From: an uncultured Mesonia sp.
Lineage (GTDB): Bacteria > Bacteroidota > Bacteroidia > Flavobacteriales > Flavobacteriaceae
Assembly (NCBI GenBank): GCA_958296185.1
Contig: CATQIB010000007.1
Span: 139,501-203,500 of the forward strand
DNA length: 64,000 bases
Direction: 5' to 3'
The translations under genes and the position numbers were made by a program. Positions 47,601 to 57,132 of the stretch are shown piece after piece. Within the stretch, counting starts at the first letter, position 1, and the number at the start of each line of letters is the position of its first letter. The notes below the pieces were generated by a model that had not been told where the DNA came from, made no database searches, and saw nothing but the letters and a program-made list of their open reading frames with translations.

Positions 47601-48320
47601 ATGAAGAAAATCTTTGGGGTATTTATTTTAGGAACACTCTTATTGGCTTGTCAAGTAAACAAGTCCACTATTTCAAATCAGACTGCTGTCTCGAAAAAGA
47701 AATGGAGCAACGAGCAATTACAGTTAAGAGCCAATCAGTATTTGGATACTGCTCAATGGGATCAAAAACTACTTCGACAAGATGTAACCACCTATAATAA
47801 ATATGCCGATCAATTTAGAGACTTTCCTTTAAATCAATCTCCCTTTCCCGTAGCAAAATACGAGTATTCGGTGTTTAGTACTCCGTTTAATATTGTTACA
47901 GATAACCTAGTATTTAAAGGGGTTAGTCTTGGAGAATACGAACAGACTAAAGATTCAAAACAAATCTATAAACTCAGCTTACTGGTTTTAACCAATAACA
48001 TTAATGCAGAAGAAAGTACTTGGGTAAACTCACGCAACTACCCTTATCTGACCGCACAAGGATATTTTAAAACGGTTAAAAACAAATTTGATTGGGTACT
48101 TTCTGCAAGTCCCGATGGGTATTCGACATTGGTCTTCAACATGAAACTTTTTGATTTGCGCTTTGGCGAAACAATTTTGATTTATCCGCAAAAAGACCGT
48201 ACATTTTTTTATCAACAAATCCAGCTATCACCAAATGATTATAAGCATTTTGAGCAATACAAAAAAGCCATCTTACAAAACCCCAAAGTCAAAACTCAGT
48301 TGCATAGGCTAAAAAATTAG
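47601..48320 (+). CDS. Uncharacterised lipoprotein
   Basis: 239 residues. MKKIFGVFILGTLLLACQVN gives a lipoprotein signal with the cysteine at 17. The mature part is hydrophilic, with FNIVTDNLVFKGVSLGEYEQ and FNMKLFDLRFGETILIYPQK. I recognise no family. It stands alone: palindromes are upstream and a 397-base gap follows. An outer-membrane-anchored periplasmic or surface location is likely. Confidence 0.7.
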   Translation: MKKIFGVFILGTLLLACQVNKSTISNQTAVSKKKWSNEQLQLRANQYLDTAQWDQKLLRQDVTTYNKYADQFRDFPLNQSPFPVAKYEYSVFSTPFNIVTDNLVFKGVSLGEYEQTKDSKQIYKLSLLVLTNNINAEESTWVNSRNYPYLTAQGYFKTVKNKFDWVLSASPDGYSTLVFNMKLFDLRFGETILIYPQKDRTFFYQQIQLSPNDYKHFEQYKKAILQNPKVKTQLHRLKN

Positions 48321-48717
48321 AAATCTTGTTGGTAAGCTTTCATACCCTTGCGGTAATTTTAGGCGGCAGGTTTTTCCGATAGCGGTAAAAATGGAATTGC
48401 ATAAAGATTTAAAAACTTTAGCAAAAACACGAGATAGGCCTATACTTTATCCTATTTTCTCTAAATTAAGCCATTCCTTTACGGATTTTATCTGCACCCG
48501 TAAATTTATTTTAAAACAGTTGTTCCGCTGGCTATACCCCCAGACGTTAGTTGACCTAACAAAATAATTTTAAGAAATTTTTAAATATTTTTAGGATTAA
48601 TCAACCTTATTTGCAAAAAGCTTTTATATTTACGCAAATTTTAAGCTTAAATTAACACAAAACTAATCTTTGCCTTTTACTTATGGTAGTAAAGGCTAAT
48701 TTCAAACACACCTAAAC
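48321..48717. other. Non-coding gap
   Basis: AT-rich sequence between two plus-strand genes. I see no gene, hairpin with T-run or repeat module here. A promoter for the gene at 48718 is expected in the last 100 bases, but no clear TAnnTTTG box with a matching upstream TTG could be picked. Confidence 0.4.
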
Positions 48718-49275
48718 ATGAAAAATTTTATTTTCGGGATGCTATTTTTAGCTTCCTTTGCAAGTTTCGCTCAAGAAGAAGTTAAAGAACCAACTTTTAT
48801 CGGAGAGGCGTTTATTCTAAAAGATAACAATGAAACCTTAGATTTACAAAAAGAACATGTGCAATTAAAAACCCGTGCTGGTGCTACGGTATATTTGGCC
48901 GGAATTGGAAAAGTGAAAACTAAAATCGATATTCCTAATTGTTGTTCGTCTACCTCTTATCGTCCTAAGAAGGAAATAAAATTGGTAGTGCGTGCGGTTG
49001 ATAATGATACGGATCCGTTATCGATTATCCAGGTTTTCAAATTCAAAAAGAAAAAGAAAAAGAGATTGGCTGAATTGTCTTCGGTAGGTACTTTTTCTGG
49101 AGGTTCTTCAAACAACTTGGATTACCTAAAGTTTAAAGCCGAAAAGTTTGGTAAAAATTCATACCTGCTTTCGATTGAAAGTTTTGAGCGCGGTGCTGAA
49201 TATGGGGTAATGGTGAGCAATCCTAACTCATTAGACGAAAAACAAACCATTGTTTCTACCTTTGGGGTAATCTAA
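48718..49275 (+). CDS. Uncharacterised secreted protein
   Basis: 185 residues with a signal peptide, FIFGMLFLASFASFAQ before EEVKEP. The mature protein has a cysteine pair (DIPNCCSSTSY), a lysine run (FKFKKKKKKRLAE) and beta-rich flanks. No family is recognised. A good intrinsic terminator follows at 49291-49330, so the gene is probably a single-gene transcript. Confidence 0.72.
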   Translation: MKNFIFGMLFLASFASFAQEEVKEPTFIGEAFILKDNNETLDLQKEHVQLKTRAGATVYLAGIGKVKTKIDIPNCCSSTSYRPKKEIKLVVRAVDNDTDPLSIIQVFKFKKKKKKRLAELSSVGTFSGGSSNNLDYLKFKAEKFGKNSYLLSIESFERGAEYGVMVSNPNSLDEKQTIVSTFGVI

Positions 49276-49290
49276 GCCAAATTATAAATC

Positions 49291-49330
49291 AAGGCTCCGT
49301 TATGGCTATTAACGGAGTCTTGTTTTTTTA
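49291..49330 (+). terminator. Intrinsic terminator
   Basis: GGCTCCGTTA (49293-49302) pairs with TAACGGAGTC (49310-49319) apart from one G-T wobble, followed by TTGTTTTTTT. It ends the transcript of the secreted protein gene. The remaining gap to 49606 shows no other feature. Confidence 0.85.
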
Positions 49331-49606
49331 TATAAAACAGGATGAAAAGTACTTCCTAGAGTTTTTATTCCGAGCATACTTGTTCTTTTATCCCGTGTTT
49401 ATTGCAGCAATGGCTACTATAGATTACTCTAAACACCTCCCACCTGCATCCATTTTGTTTTGACCCGTGCCGTAAATGATTTTGCTAAAGAAATCCGCTT
49501 TAAGCGAAAAATAAAAACTAGTTAAATGCAACATTCTATTAGCTTAAGCGGAAAAACTTGATAAAAATTTTATAACTTATCGCCTAAAACTTTTTAGCTT
49601 ATTATT

Positions 49607-50032
49607 GTGAATACCGAACAGAAAAAACTGATATATGCCATAGCGCAAGAATTGGATTGCGGAATGGATTGTTATTATAATGCAAAAACCCAAGAATTCA
49701 TCAGCATTCCCGGCGAAGGTTATGAAATGAGTATGGATTTTGAAATGGAGGAGTTTTTTGAGGAAGACCTCGAAAGAGTCAAAGAACAAGAGGAGGACTT
49801 TATTTTTATTGAAGCACCAGATTCGCACACTTCTTTTGGTATTATGGAATCTTTTGTAGATCAAATTGATGATTCGCGCTTTAGCACTCAATTGCAAACA
49901 CTCTTGCAAAACAAATATCCGTTTCGGAATTTTAAAGCTAAAGTAGAAGGCTCTGCCTATCGGCAAGCTTGGTTTGACCACAAACAAAAGGCGCTAGAAA
50001 GTCTTGTAGCGGAAACCTTGAATTTTAACTAA
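49607..50032 (+). CDS. UPF0158 family protein
   Basis: 141 residues, starting at GTG. QKKLIYAIAQELDCGMDCYY and PDSHTSFGIMESFVDQIDDS, ending with GSAYRQAWFDHKQKALESLV, match the uncharacterised UPF0158 family, in which the late YR..WF pair is conserved. Very acidic in the middle (EMEEFFEEDLERVKEQEEDF). Presumed cytosolic. No function is established that I know of. Confidence 0.78.
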   Translation: MNTEQKKLIYAIAQELDCGMDCYYNAKTQEFISIPGEGYEMSMDFEMEEFFEEDLERVKEQEEDFIFIEAPDSHTSFGIMESFVDQIDDSRFSTQLQTLLQNKYPFRNFKAKVEGSAYRQAWFDHKQKALESLVAETLNFN

Positions 50033-50139
50033 AAGCAGCCTATTTTGATCATCAGTCAGTTCATCGCGGCTTTTAAAGGCGCAGCAGTAGGTTTTGTTTG
50101 TTTTTTCTATTTTTGGCGACTCAAGACCTTTATAGCATT

Positions 50140-50823
50140 ATGAACAACCTGCCTCACCACCCCTTTTTCCGCAAAAGCGAATCCCAACAAAAGCGTTTTT
50201 TATTGCGGCTAGCCTTGCTTTTTATCGGATTTATTTTACTCACAGGGGTTTTGGGATATTATACCGGCTGGTACCTGATACCGGTGCTGAGTATCACCCT
50301 AGGTTTATCGCTTATCGCTCCGTTTTTTGATATTCCTGCACTGCAAAAAAAAGGCGATTTAAAGTACTATTCCCTGCTTTTTCTTGCCGAAAAACCCAAA
50401 AACCAAAGCATTAAAATTCACGCAGGTAGTTTGTTTGATTACTATTTTGTACTCGATCGCAGTAGCACGCCCCAACAACGCAAGGCTTTTATTATGGAGC
50501 AGTTTTTAAGTGGTTTATTGAATTTTATCGAAGCCCAGCAAACACATAAGCATCTAAAAGTACGCGGCACCAGCTATATTATAAATGCACGCACAGCAGA
50601 AAAAATCGGCTTTAAGCCACAAAAAACAGATGCATTGCAATTACTCATCTTAAGCTATAACTACTTTAACCTCGTAGTAGCGAATTCACTTGCCAAAGGT
50701 AAATTGTCTTTCCCTAAACTGAACAGAACCATTAGCTTTGAAGCGGATATTTCAGCGCTTAATGAACGTAAAACCAGTATTCAAAACTTGCGCGATCGTT
50801 TAAAGCGCAGCCAAAAAGCTTAA
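50140..50823 (+). CDS. Uncharacterised membrane protein
   Basis: 228 residues from the ATG at 50140 (MNNLPHHPFFRKSESQQ); an earlier start at 50098 would add a weak hydrophobic stretch and is less likely. Two transmembrane helices near 22-42 and 48-68, then a cytosolic domain of about 150 residues with YYFVLDRSSTPQQRKAFIME and LKVRGTSYIINARTAEKIGF. No family recognised. The stop is back to back with the convergent SRAP gene (4-base overlap). Confidence 0.68.
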   Translation: MNNLPHHPFFRKSESQQKRFLLRLALLFIGFILLTGVLGYYTGWYLIPVLSITLGLSLIAPFFDIPALQKKGDLKYYSLLFLAEKPKNQSIKIHAGSLFDYYFVLDRSSTPQQRKAFIMEQFLSGLLNFIEAQQTHKHLKVRGTSYIINARTAEKIGFKPQKTDALQLLILSYNYFNLVVANSLAKGKLSFPKLNRTISFEADISALNERKTSIQNLRDRLKRSQKA

Positions 50824-51518
50824 TCTTTTGTATGGATGGGTTCAATGATTTTGGGCGTATTGGTATTGCTTTGTCGCTTATAGAGGTCGCTACTCACCGC
50901 ATGGGCTTTAAATTCCTGCTGTATAAATCCGTTGTTGATGAGCTCTTGAATATCGGCATCGGCAAGATTCGGATCGAGCCAAGCTCCCTGCTTACTGGGA
51001 TCTAAAACTAAAGGCATGCGTTTTTTGGTGTTGTGAATTTCAGCAAAAAAAGGATTGGCAGCCGTGGTCAATATGCTTACGGTATAGGTTCCCGAAGCCA
51101 TTTGCGTATAGATACCGGCAAAACAAAACAAGGCTTGCTGCGGTAAATAGCAATAATAAGGTTGCACCCCACCTGCCTGATGATGGGGTTCAAAAAAACC
51201 ATCGGCTAAAACCAAACAGCGGCGTTGCCGAGCAGCCGATTGATACATGCGCGAACGCAAAACACTTTCGCTTTTGGCATTGAGGGTATTGTATTTTTTT
51301 CGAAAAGCCTTTACATCGGCTTCACCAAAGGGTGCCACTAGGCCCCATTGCATGGCATAAACCAAATGAGCCTCTTCTTGGGGTATCACAAATAAATTAG
51401 AATGGGTAAATCCCGAGCGATGATAATAAGGAGTAAACAAATCTGGATTTTTAAATTCAACCCCATAGGTCTGTTGGATTTGTTTATGGGTCTTGTGCAA
51501 AGAGCTTTCATAACACAT
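50820..51518 (-). CDS. SOS response-associated peptidase (SRAP, YedK/HMCES)
   Basis: 232 residues. The second residue is the catalytic cysteine (MCYESS), which becomes the N-terminus and crosslinks to abasic sites in single-stranded DNA, protecting them. Other SRAP blocks are YNTLNAKSESVL (the NARSE-like motif), CLVLADGFFEPHH with the active glutamate, and EIHNTKKRMPLVLD with the active histidine. The length is standard. It is monocistronic and convergent with the membrane protein gene. Confidence 0.93.
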   Translation of the reverse strand: MCYESSLHKTHKQIQQTYGVEFKNPDLFTPYYHRSGFTHSNLFVIPQEEAHLVYAMQWGLVAPFGEADVKAFRKKYNTLNAKSESVLRSRMYQSAARQRRCLVLADGFFEPHHQAGGVQPYYCYLPQQALFCFAGIYTQMASGTYTVSILTTAANPFFAEIHNTKKRMPLVLDPSKQGAWLDPNLADADIQELINNGFIQQEFKAHAVSSDLYKRQSNTNTPKIIEPIHTKD

Positions 51519-51589
51519 AGGCTTTGCTTTTTAAATTTTAGAGAAGATACATGATTCTATGTGATTTTGGAAATGTCAAGGTGCTGCTT

Positions 51590-52680
51590 TGAAAAGCTTT
51601 ATTGCCGTGGGCTGAGACTATGTGAGAGTAGTACAAATCACGCCTTGTCAGTTCGAGTTTCGGATCTTTGGTGGTAAATCAAATATGCGAAGTATCGAGA
51701 TCCCGAAGTGTCGGGACTACTGCGTAGCAAAGTAGATACTTTAATTTATAATTCCAATTCACTCACTTCTCGATACAACCCAGCAAGTCCAACTACGGCA
51801 TTAAAAATGCCTGTTGGCTAGGCTGGCCCACTCGAAGTGACAGGGCGTTTAAAACCTACCTTGTCAGGTCGAGTGCGTTTTTATGGTGAGAACCATAAGA
51901 ACGTGTATCGAGAGCTAGTCGAAAAGTAGTGAATACTTTTATAGTTTCCATTACTATTTACTGCTAATCCAAAAACAAAGAAATCCATTTCTCAACCCTC
52001 TACTTTTTTCAATCGCCGAAAAAAGTAGCAAAAAAGTCTAGGCTTACGAAACTAGCGCTAAATTGTAGGTTGGCAAGCTAAATTTTAGGAACTCACCCGA
52101 TTTCCAATCGGTCTCAAACAGCCTAAAATTTTCAACGCTTACTGCACTGCCAATTTTAAGCGCTATTTTCGATAGGCCAATTTAAAATGGTATTTCTATT
52201 TATTCTTTTATAAAATAGCCACGCCTTGTCATGTCGAGTTTCGGGTTTTTGGGCGATAGAACAAAAATGCGAAGTATCGAGACACAGTCGAAAAGTAGCG
52301 AATTTATTCATTGTTTCAAAACCTACTTTCTTACAATTCATCAATCTTGCTATGTCCTAATTTTCATTTTCTTTACGGTGTATTCCTCTCGCTGCGCTCG
52401 TCGGATACAGGAGAAAACGAAACAAAAGAAAGTACACTTTTTCTGAGGTATTTTTCAGTCAAGCTGAAAACCACTTGTATTTTGCTAAATTGGCTCCAAG
52501 GCTTCGCCAATTCTTTACGCAAAACACAAGTTATACTGAAGAAAAAGATTGCAAAGCCCTGCTTTGAATCGCTATTTGAGTTGGGCTGCTGGATATTTCT
52601 GTTATTGAATTCAAATAAATATTAAAGGTACTGCCAATTTTACGCGCTATTTTCATTAGGCCAGATTTGAAAAGTATAGT
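51590..52680. repeat. Repeat block 6
   Basis: A TTTCGGATCTTTGG hairpin module in the CAGTTCGAGT variant (51648-51740), a GGCATTAAAAATGCC module (51760-51850), a TTTTTATGGTGAGAACC hairpin module (51868-51935), module A (52000-52180), a further hairpin module (52225-52300) and structured repeat D copy 4 (about 52345-52595). In this D copy the usual TTACTTGTATAAAG joint is replaced by a 38-base insert with CGCTGCGCTCG. No gene is seen. Confidence 0.87.
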
Positions 52681-53000
52681 TATTTCTTATTTTTGGAACT
52701 CAATATTTTTAGAAGTTTTTTAGGGCTTTGCCTATTGTCCCAAAAGGCTGTGATAATAATTTCTGTATCATTAAATTGATAGTAAATACTATAATTACCC
52801 AATGATGCCACTCTTGTACTCTTAAAATTTGTGGCTTTGTAGATTAGTGGATTCTCCGCTATCTGATGGGTTCTATCCGAAACTAATTTTAATAGTTTTT
52901 TCGAGTAGTTATTTGACTTGCTTCTTTTAACCCAATACGCTAAAATTCCTACGAACTGTATGTCAGCTGTGCGTGTCCAAATTACATTGCGTCGAGCCAC
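52680..53000 (-). CDS. RelE/ParE-family toxin
   Basis: 106 residues. NVIWTRTADIQFVGILAYWV at the start, VASLGNYSIYYQFNDTEIII in the middle and TAFWDNRQSPKKL at the end follow the RelE/ParE plan, with WDNRQSP matching the family's common ending. It overlaps the upstream gene by 19 bp, as toxin-antitoxin pairs do. Either gyrase or mRNA could be the target. Confidence 0.82.
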   Translation of the reverse strand: MARRNVIWTRTADIQFVGILAYWVKRSKSNNYSKKLLKLVSDRTHQIAENPLIYKATNFKSTRVASLGNYSIYYQFNDTEIIITAFWDNRQSPKKLLKILSSKNKK

Positions 53001-53224
53001 TCCAAATTTCTTTTGTTCATCGCTTCTTGTGAAATCAGTTTCCCTTCTTTTATATCCAGTTCACTCATTTCTAGCATTAGTTTCTGTTCTTTGGTTAATT
53101 CAAAAATTTCAGATTCAGATGCACTCAAAGTAATTATTTTATCAAGAGCGATTAAAAAGTCTTTATTTTTAATCGATAGAATTTTTTCAATCAATCCATT
53201 TCGTATATTATCTGCTGAGGCCAT
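52982..53224 (-). CDS. Antitoxin of the RelE/ParE-type toxin
   Basis: 80 residues from the ATG at 53224 (MASADNIRNGLIEKILSIKN); the frame is open to 53266 but the first 14 residues fit less well. The sequence has ALDKIITLSASESEIFELTK and EMSELDIKEGKLISQEAMNK, a pattern common in helical antitoxins paired with RelE/ParE toxins in Bacteroidota. Function is assigned from the pairing. Confidence 0.75.
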   Translation of the reverse strand: MASADNIRNGLIEKILSIKNKDFLIALDKIITLSASESEIFELTKEQKLMLEMSELDIKEGKLISQEAMNKRNLEWLDAM

Positions 53225-53399
53225 TTTTATTTGATTTATTGTATAAATATCCGAATAATTAATCATTTTTCCTAATGTCGTACCCGTTCCAATATAGTAT
53301 TTTATAACTACAGTTTGGGGTTTACTTAGAGATGTTAGTATTTCACTCTTTGCCGAAGTAATGTGGAAAATTAGCGTATTTATTTTTAATTAAAAAACA

Positions 53400-54050
53400 A
53401 CGCCTGGACCGTTCGATTTTTCGGATTTTTGGTGGTAAACCAAAAATCCGAAGTATCGAGATTCCGAAGTGTCGGGACTCCTAAAAAGTCGCACTAATTC
53501 GGTATAAAATCTACCTTGCCAGCTCGAGTGCTTTTTTATGGTGAGAACCATAAGAACGTGTATCGAGAGCTAGTCGAAAAGTAGCGAATACTTTTATAGT
53601 TTCCATTACTATTTACTGCTAATCCAAAAACAAAGAAATCCATTTCTCAACCCTCTACTTTTTTCCATCGCCGGAAAAAGTAGCAAAAAAAGTCTAGGCT
53701 GACGAAACTAGCGCTAAATTGTAGGTTTGCAAGCTAAATTTTAGGAACTCACCCGATTGGAAATCGGGTGAGTTCCTAAAATTTTTAACGCTTACTGCTC
53801 TGCCAATTTTACGCGCTATTTTCGATAGGCCTGGTTTGAAAGTAGTTTTAATTATTTTTTTGGTGAAAAAACCACGCCTTGTCATGCCGAGTTTCGCATT
53901 TTTGGTGATAAACCAAAAATGCGAAGTATCGAGATCCCGAAGTGCCGGGACTACTGCGTAGCGAAGTAGATACTTTAATTTATAATTCCAATTCACTCAC
54001 TTCTCGATACAACCCAGCGGGTCCAACTACGGCACAAATGCCTGTTGGCT
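53400..54050. repeat. Repeat block 7
   Basis: Hairpin modules of the GGATTTTTGGTGGTAAACC type (53420-53465) and TTTTTATGGTGAGAACC type (53520-53585), module A with a converted perfect palindrome (53655-53835), a GCATTTTTGGTGATAAACC hairpin module (53890-53945), and a partial ATGCCTGTTGGCT module to 54050. No gene is seen. From 54050 to 54173 is the short leader of the Wzt gene. Confidence 0.87.
53736..53784. repeat. Perfect 23-bp palindrome in repeat module A
   Basis: Arm 53736-53758 (AAATTTTAGGAACTCACC then CGATT) is exactly complementary to 53762-53784, with a three-base GGA loop. In every other A module the right arm is different (ends CAAACAGCCTAAAATTT) and the loop is TCC, the complement of GGA. 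Confidence 0.95.
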
Positions 54051-54173
54051 TATTTAAGTTTACTTGAAGGGAGAGCAGAAAAAAACAATATCTCGAAAAG
54101 CGGTGGGGTTTCTATTGAATTTCCTATTTTTACTTTTTGATTGAATTTTGTAAATCCAGCTTTCGAAACAGGC

Positions 54174-55457
54174 ATGAGCGACATCATATTAAAAGCCGAA
54201 AACATCAGTAAACAATACCGTCTGGGCCTTGTAGGTACCGGAACCTTAAGTCACGATTTAAATCGCTTGTGGCATCAGTTGCGCGGTAAAGACGACCCCT
54301 ATGCTAAAGTGGGTGCGGTAAACGACCGCTCGGCTAAGGCTAAAGAAGACTATGTTTGGGCACTGCGCGATATCAATTTTGAGGTGAAACGCGGAGAGGT
54401 CTTAGGCATCATCGGGAAAAACGGAGCGGGAAAATCGACTTTGCTTAAAATCCTTTCCCGGGTTACGGGTCCGACTACCGGAAGCATCAAAACCAAAGGC
54501 CGCATTGCTTCTTTACTCGAAGTGGGTACGGGCTTTCATCCCGAATTAACCGGTAGAGAGAATATATTTTTAAACGGAGCCATTTTGGGAATGACCAAAG
54601 CCGAAGTCAGAGCCAAGCTCGATGAAATTGTAAGCTTTTCGGGTTGCGAGATGTATATCGATACTCCGGTAAAACGCTACAGCAGCGGTATGCGCGTGCG
54701 CTTAGCCTTTGCCGTGGCCGCACATTTAGAACCCGAAATATTGGTGGTAGATGAAGTCTTGGCGGTAGGCGATGCCGAGTTCCAAAAGAAAGCCATTGGC
54801 AAAATGCAAGACATTTCTCAAGGCCAAGGCCGCACCGTTTTGTTTGTAAGCCACAATATGGCTTCGGTAAAAAGCCTGTGTACCCGAGGAATCGTACTCG
54901 AAAACGGCACCAGCGTGTTTGAAGGAAGCGCCGAGGAAAGTGTTGATTTTTATTTGTCTAGAGGTAAAGAGCAGAATAAAGAAGCGCTTGCCAAAAGAAC
55001 CGATCGTCAAGGAAACGGCAAGATGAAGCTGATTGAATTGGCTTTTTATAATAAAAACGGCGCAGAGGTAAATCAAGTGATTTCTGGAGAATATTTAAAA
55101 ATTAAAATGCGTTTTGACAAAAACAGCGATGCCATCGATTACAGTCGATTGTTCTTAGGTTTAAATTTTTTTGATGATCAAGAACAAATAGTTCTTAGTT
55201 TTTTAAGCGACGAGATGGGTGTAGATTTTTCTTTTGTTCAAAATCAAAATGAAATTATCTTAGAAATTCCCCAAATCAATTTAAGATCTGGCATGTATGA
55301 TATAAGAGTATTGTTAGGAATTGGTACTAGAAATGAGGACTTTTACGATCTAATCGAAAGAGCAAATAGCATTCAAATTTTACCTGGAAAGTTTTGGCCT
55401 GAGGGTAAGCTTAATCGGCCTGGAAGTTATGCATTAATTAATGGAAGCTTTAAATGA
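54174..55457 (+). CDS. wzt: Wzt-type ABC transporter ATPase for polysaccharide export
   Basis: 427 residues from the ATG at 54174 (MSDIILKAENISKQYRLG); a TTG 33 bases earlier is not needed. Walker A GIIGKNGAGKSTLLKILS, signature YSSGMRVRLAFA, Walker B EILVVDEVLAVGDAEF and the H-loop VLFVSHNMAS are intact. The extra C-terminal domain (about 265-427) resembles the Wzt carbohydrate-binding domain that recognises the end of the glycan to be exported. The partner permease Wzm is normally next to it but is not in the window; only repeats lie upstream. It leads a four-gene plus-strand operon. Confidence 0.9.
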   Translation: MSDIILKAENISKQYRLGLVGTGTLSHDLNRLWHQLRGKDDPYAKVGAVNDRSAKAKEDYVWALRDINFEVKRGEVLGIIGKNGAGKSTLLKILSRVTGPTTGSIKTKGRIASLLEVGTGFHPELTGRENIFLNGAILGMTKAEVRAKLDEIVSFSGCEMYIDTPVKRYSSGMRVRLAFAVAAHLEPEILVVDEVLAVGDAEFQKKAIGKMQDISQGQGRTVLFVSHNMASVKSLCTRGIVLENGTSVFEGSAEESVDFYLSRGKEQNKEALAKRTDRQGNGKMKLIELAFYNKNGAEVNQVISGEYLKIKMRFDKNSDAIDYSRLFLGLNFFDDQEQIVLSFLSDEMGVDFSFVQNQNEIILEIPQINLRSGMYDIRVLLGIGTRNEDFYDLIERANSIQILPGKFWPEGKLNRPGSYALINGSFK

Positions 55458-56518
55458 TTACTGTAACTAAAACCTTTTTCCCTCCTATTACTGAATACCA
55501 AACCTATTTGGAGCGTATTTGGCAGAATCAATGGCTAACCAATAATGGGGAATTGTTCCATGAATTAAGCTCATCTTTAAAAAGTTATCTAGGCGTAAAC
55601 CATATTCTCCCTATGACCAATGGCACCTTGCCCTTGCAAATTGCTTTAAAAGCTTTTACTCAAGGCGGAGAAGTAATCACCACGCCATTTTCGTATGTAG
55701 CCACTACTTCAAGTATCGTTTGGGAAAATTGCACTCCTATTTTTGTAGACATTCACCCTGAATACCTATGTATTGATGAAACCAAAATCGAGGCGGCGAT
55801 CACAAGCAAAACCACGGCTATTCTCGCTACACACGTTTTTGGAAATCCGTGCCATATAGCAGCCATCGAGAAGCTGGCAACTAAGCACCATTTAAAAGTA
55901 ATATACGATGCTGCGCATTGTTTTGGTGTACGATATAAAGGAGAGTCTATTTTTAACTTTGGTGATGTAAGCACCTGTAGTTTTCATGCTACCAAACTTT
56001 TTCACACTGGTGAAGGCGGTGCTGCCTTTGTTCAAAATGAAAAAGACTACCACGAGATTTATTACCGGCATAATTTTGGCCATGATGGGCCTCTGCGTTT
56101 TCACGGATTAGGAATCAATGCTAAAATGAGTGAGCTACAAGCAGCTATGGGGCTTAGTGTTTTACCGCATATGCCTCATATTTTAGATGCTCGTGCCAAG
56201 GTTTGTGAATTTTACGATAAAGCTTTAACTACTACTAGAATACAAAAGTTAAAGATAAGAGAAGGAACAGACTGGAATTATAGTTACTATCCCATTATAT
56301 TTGAGACTGAAAAGGATTTATTACAGGTAGAAAAAGCGATGAACCAAGAAGGAATTTACCCCAGAAGGTATTTTTATCCTAGCTTAGAGAATTTACCCTA
56401 TATACAAACAAAAAATTGTCCTATCGCCCACAGTATTGCTTCACGTGTAATGTGTTTACCCCTGTATGTAGGCCTTAACAAGGAAGATTTAAAAAAAATA
56501 GTTTCATTTTTATGCTAA
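55454..56518 (+). CDS. DegT/DnrJ/EryC1 sugar aminotransferase
   Basis: 354 residues. PLP enzyme that converts a nucleotide-linked 4-keto (or 3-keto) sugar to the amino sugar. [54 protein letters not shown] (aspartate under the PLP ring) and [16 protein letters not shown] with the Schiff-base lysine near 182 are all present. With the acyltransferase and WecF-like genes that follow, a VioA/WecE-like 4-amino-4,6-dideoxyhexose route is likely. Overlaps wzt by 4 bp and the next gene by 7 bp. Confidence 0.92.
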   Translation: MITVTKTFFPPITEYQTYLERIWQNQWLTNNGELFHELSSSLKSYLGVNHILPMTNGTLPLQIALKAFTQGGEVITTPFSYVATTSSIVWENCTPIFVDIHPEYLCIDETKIEAAITSKTTAILATHVFGNPCHIAAIEKLATKHHLKVIYDAAHCFGVRYKGESIFNFGDVSTCSFHATKLFHTGEGGAAFVQNEKDYHEIYYRHNFGHDGPLRFHGLGINAKMSELQAAMGLSVLPHMPHILDARAKVCEFYDKALTTTRIQKLKIREGTDWNYSYYPIIFETEKDLLQVEKAMNQEGIYPRRYFYPSLENLPYIQTKNCPIAHSIASRVMCLPLYVGLNKEDLKKIVSFLC

Positions 56519-57132
56519 TAATTGGCGCAAAAGGCTTTGCCAAGGAAATTTTACAAAGCTTAGATAACAAATTGTTAGAATCATTAGCGTTTTACGATGA
56601 TGTAAATAAAGATATTCCCGAAAAATTATACGGTTGCTATCCTGTTTTGAAGAAAGAAGCTGATGTTTTAAATTATTTTCATAATGTTTCAGATAAATTC
56701 TGTTTAGGTTTAGGAAACCCTCAATTACGTTTAAAATTGTTCAAGAAATTTGATGAATTAGGAGGAACCTTGGTTTCTACGATTGACAAAGCTACAAACA
56801 TCGGCAAATATGCGAAAATCGGCGGTGGAACTAATATTTTAAGTGGTGTTAATATTTCAAATGGTGCCGAATTGGGTAAAGGTTGCTTGGTGTATTATAA
56901 TGTTGTTATAACACACGATGTAAAAATTGGTGAGTTTGTAGAACTTTCTCCTGGCTGCAAACTTTTGGGCCACGTCAATATTGGCAACTATGTAAGTATT
57001 GGGGCTGGTGCTATTATCTTACCAAAGGTGCAAATTGATGAAGGAGCTGTAATTGGTGCTGGTGCGGTAGTGACCAAAGACGTAGCAGCCAATTCTGTAG
57101 TTGTAGGTAATCCTGCTAGAAAAATCAAATAA
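56512..57132 (+). CDS. PglD/NeuD-family sugar O/N-acyltransferase
   Basis: 206 residues. An N-terminal Rossmann-like part ([20 protein letters not shown]) is followed by a left-handed beta-helix of hexapeptide repeats ([20 protein letters not shown], then [20 protein letters not shown] and [14 protein letters not shown]). [10 protein letters not shown] contains the histidine that acts as base in PglD. It should acetylate the amino group made by the preceding aminotransferase, using acetyl-CoA. The ending [12 protein letters not shown] is the standard family end. Confidence 0.9.
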   Translation: MLIIGAKGFAKEILQSLDNKLLESLAFYDDVNKDIPEKLYGCYPVLKKEADVLNYFHNVSDKFCLGLGNPQLRLKLFKKFDELGGTLVSTIDKATNIGKYAKIGGGTNILSGVNISNGAELGKGCLVYYNVVITHDVKIGEFVELSPGCKLLGHVNIGNYVSIGAGAIILPKVQIDEGAVIGAGAVVTKDVAANSVVVGNPARKIK

